Shown: positions 4,865 to 6,301 of the stretch, one piece after another
Position numbering within the stretch: the first letter of the stretch is position 1
How the letters are laid out: the number at the start of each line of letters is the position of its first letter
Notes under the pieces: generated by a model
Told to the model about the DNA's origin: nothing
The model's database searches: none
Seen by the model: only the letters and a program-made list of their open reading frames with translations
Translations under genes and position numbers: made by a program
Source of the DNA: Acidobacteria bacterium RIFCSPHIGHO2_01_FULL_67_28
Lineage (GTDB): Bacteria; Acidobacteriota; Terriglobia; Acidiferrales; 2-02-FULL-67-57
Assembly (NCBI GenBank): GCA_001766965.1
Contig: MEKM01000106.1
Span: 1-6,301, forward strand
Direction: 5' to 3'
DNA length: 6,301 bases

Positions 4865-6301
4865 ATGACGTCGAAACCCCAAGAGTCGGTGGTGCCGCCG
4901 GAGACGGCAGAAGTCCCGTCGCCCGAGACTGAGCCCGCCGACAACCAGGAGCTCGGCACCGCCGAGCTCGAGCAGCTCCTCGACCAGTACAGCGAAACCG
5001 CGATCACGAGCGGCGAGATCCGCCCGGCCACCGTGGTCAACCTGACCGCCGACGGCGTGGTGGTTGATTTGGGCCTGAAGTCCGAGGGCCTGGTGCCTCT
5101 CACCGAGTTCAGCGACGAGAAGGGCGAGCCCACCATCCAGCCCGGCGCCCAGATTGAAGTCCTCATCGAAGGCCACGAGCCCAAGGAAGGCTACGTCCCC
5201 TGCAGCTCCGAAGGCGCGCACCGGCTGAAGCTGCTGCGCGAAGTCGAGAGCGCCTACCGCGAGCAGCGCAAGCTGACCGGCCGCGTGACCGGGCGTGTCA
5301 AGGGCGGCCTGCAGGTCGAGATCAATTTGCCGGGCGCGCATCCCGGCCGGCGTCCGCTCGACGCTTTCATGCCCGGCTCGCAGGTGGACATCCGTCCGGT
5401 GCGCCACTGGGAAGGCTTTCTCAACCGCGAACTCCCCTGCCGCATCCTCAAGTTCAACCGCCGCCGCGGCAACCTGGTGGTCAGCCGGCGGCTGCTGCTC
5501 GAAGAAGAGCAGAAGCAGCGCAAGAAGCTGCTCGAGGAAGTGCTGAAGGAAGGCGCGGTGCTCCCCGGCACGGTGAAGAACATCACCGAGGAAGTGCTGA
5601 AGGAAGGCGCGGTGCTCCCCGGCACGGTGAAGAACATCACCGAGTACGGCGCCTTCGTCGACCTGGGCGGGATTGACGGCCTGCTGCACATCACCGACAT
5701 CTCCCACCGCCGCCTGACCCACCCCGCCGAAGCCGTCCAGACCGGCCAGAAGGTGCAGGTCAAGGTCCTGAAGGTGGAGAAAGAGACGGAGCGCATTTCG
5801 CTGGGACTGAAGCAGCTCGAGCCCGACCCCTGGCAGGAAGTGGCGAAGAAGTACCCGGCGGGCGAGCGGGTGCGCGGGCGGGTGACGCACCTGGTGGACT
5901 ACGGCGCCTTCGTCGAGCTGGAGCCCGGGGTCGAGGGCATGATCCACGTCTCGGAGATGTCCTGGACGAAGCGGGTCAAGCACCCCTCGGAAATCCTGAC
6001 CGAAGGCGACCTGGTGGAGGCGGCGGTGCTCGACCTGCAGCCGCGCGAGCAGCGCATCTCGCTCGGCCTGCGCCAGACCCTGCCCGACCCCTTCAAGGCC
6101 ATCGTCCAGCGCTTCCCGCCCGGGAGCGTCGTCAAAGGGCGCGTCAAGAGCCTGACCGAATTCGGCGCCTTCATCGAGCTGGAGCCGGGGGTCGAGGGCC
6201 TGGCGCACCTGACCGAGCTCAGCTGGGACAAGAAGCTGAAGACGCCCGCGCAGGTCTTGAAGCGCGGCCAGGAAGTGGACGCCAAAGTCCTGAAGGTGGA
6301 C
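4865..6301 (+). CDS. rpsA: 30S ribosomal protein S1, 3' end outside the window
   Basis: S1 is the mRNA-binding protein of the small subunit that unfolds and positions messages. The frame is open for 479 codons to the window end. An acidic Pro/Glu-rich N-terminus (1-45) precedes repeated S1 (OB-fold) domains. Domains 1 (about 50-103) and 2 (about 136-208) are divergent. Domain 3 runs from about 247 to 316, with ITEYGAFVDLGGIDGLLHITDIS, and domain 4 from about 333 to 403, with YGAFVELEPGVEGMIHVSEMSW. Domain 5 starts near 420 and is cut off. Residues 224-241 and 242-259 are an exact 18-residue tandem duplication that repeats the entry and first strand of domain 3. The start is ambiguous. ATG 4865 has GAGG 11 bases upstream, while an in-frame GTG at 4841 has GGAG at a better 6-base spacing and would add eight residues. 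An in-frame stop at 4805 rules out much longer forms. Confidence 0.95.
   Translation, partial: MTSKPQESVVPPETAEVPSPETEPADNQELGTAELEQLLDQYSETAITSGEIRPATVVNLTADGVVVDLGLKSEGLVPLTEFSDEKGEPTIQPGAQIEVLIEGHEPKEGYVPCSSEGAHRLKLLREVESAYREQRKLTGRVTGRVKGGLQVEINLPGAHPGRRPLDAFMPGSQVDIRPVRHWEGFLNRELPCRILKFNRRRGNLVVSRRLLLEEEQKQRKKLLEEVLKEGAVLPGTVKNITEEVLKEGAVLPGTVKNITEYGAFVDLGGIDGLLHITDISHRRLTHPAEAVQTGQKVQVKVLKVEKETERISLGLKQLEPDPWQEVAKKYPAGERVRGRVTHLVDYGAFVELEPGVEGMIHVSEMSWTKRVKHPSEILTEGDLVEAAVLDLQPREQRISLGLRQTLPDPFKAIVQRFPPGSVVKGRVKSLTEFGAFIELEPGVEGLAHLTELSWDKKLKTPAQVLKRGQEVDAKVLKVD
5534..5641 (+). repeat. Perfect in-frame 54-bp tandem duplication in rpsA
   Basis: Copy one is 5534-5587 and copy two is 5588-5641, identical base for base. 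The identity continues for three more bases (GAG at 5642-5644) before diverging. Each unit encodes EEVLKEGAVLPGTVKNIT. Lack of any silent difference implies a very recent duplication or an assembly error. Other S1 domains here have a single entry segment. Confidence 0.95.

Noticed and set aside
4600..4932. 110-codon plus-strand ORF between the ATPase gene and rpsA
   Set aside because: It spans the nested inverted repeats, the rpsA promoter and the first codons of rpsA in a different frame, and has no ribosome binding site.
4499..6208. 569-codon minus-strand ORF opposite rpsA
   Set aside because: It mirrors the rpsA frame, including the 54-bp duplication, and crosses the terminator and promoter regions. 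The Leu/His/Asp-rich product matches nothing I know, whereas the plus strand encodes unmistakable S1 domains.

Overview
The window is GC-rich DNA from a bacterial chromosome. All convincing genes lie on the + strand. It carries a heat-shock operon (dnaK, dnaJ, hspR), a class V fructose-1,6-bisphosphate aldolase/phosphatase, a DnaC-like AAA+ ATPase and ribosomal protein S1. An HspR-controlled chaperone operon together with an archaeal-type bifunctional FBP aldolase/phosphatase suggests a deep-branching or soil/thermophile-related lineage. Acidobacteriota is my best guess. This is inference from gene content and base composition, not from a marker-gene comparison.

Positions 1-2472 hold the chaperone operon. 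It starts with the tail of dnaK (ends 196) and continues with two short unrecognised ORFs (218-502 and 523-828), a full-length dnaJ (828-1985) and a MerR-family hspR (2035-2472). Gaps are 20-50 bases or a 1-base overlap, so one transcript is likely. HspR normally represses its own dnaK operon, and DnaK acts as its co-repressor. The two small ORFs look imported. By my count 301-780 is about 56% GC, against 75-78% in two sampled stretches of dnaJ, and they use codons the neighbours avoid (CTA, GTA, ATA, TTA, AGG).

Positions 2473-2582 are a boundary region with two inverted repeats and a good sigma70-type promoter (TATAAT at 2515-2520). It starts a new unit for the FBP aldolase/phosphatase (2583-3704), which makes fructose 6-phosphate in gluconeogenesis. 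Positions 3705-3821 hold a GC hairpin, a weak promoter candidate and an 18-bp perfect palindrome ahead of the ATPase gene (3822-4580).

Positions 4581-4864 hold a composite element of nested inverted repeats (4589-4675), which includes a likely terminator. A near-consensus promoter (TTGACA-N17-TATAGT) and a leader of about 140 nt follow. Ribosomal protein S1 (rpsA) starts at 4865 and runs off the window. It carries a perfect in-frame 54-bp tandem duplication at the start of its third S1 domain.

The observations most worth following are the foreign-looking gene pair inside the dnaK-dnaJ operon, the exact duplication in rpsA, and the palindromic repeats that occur both between genes and inside dnaJ and hspR. 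I found no tRNA, rRNA, CRISPR array or transposase.
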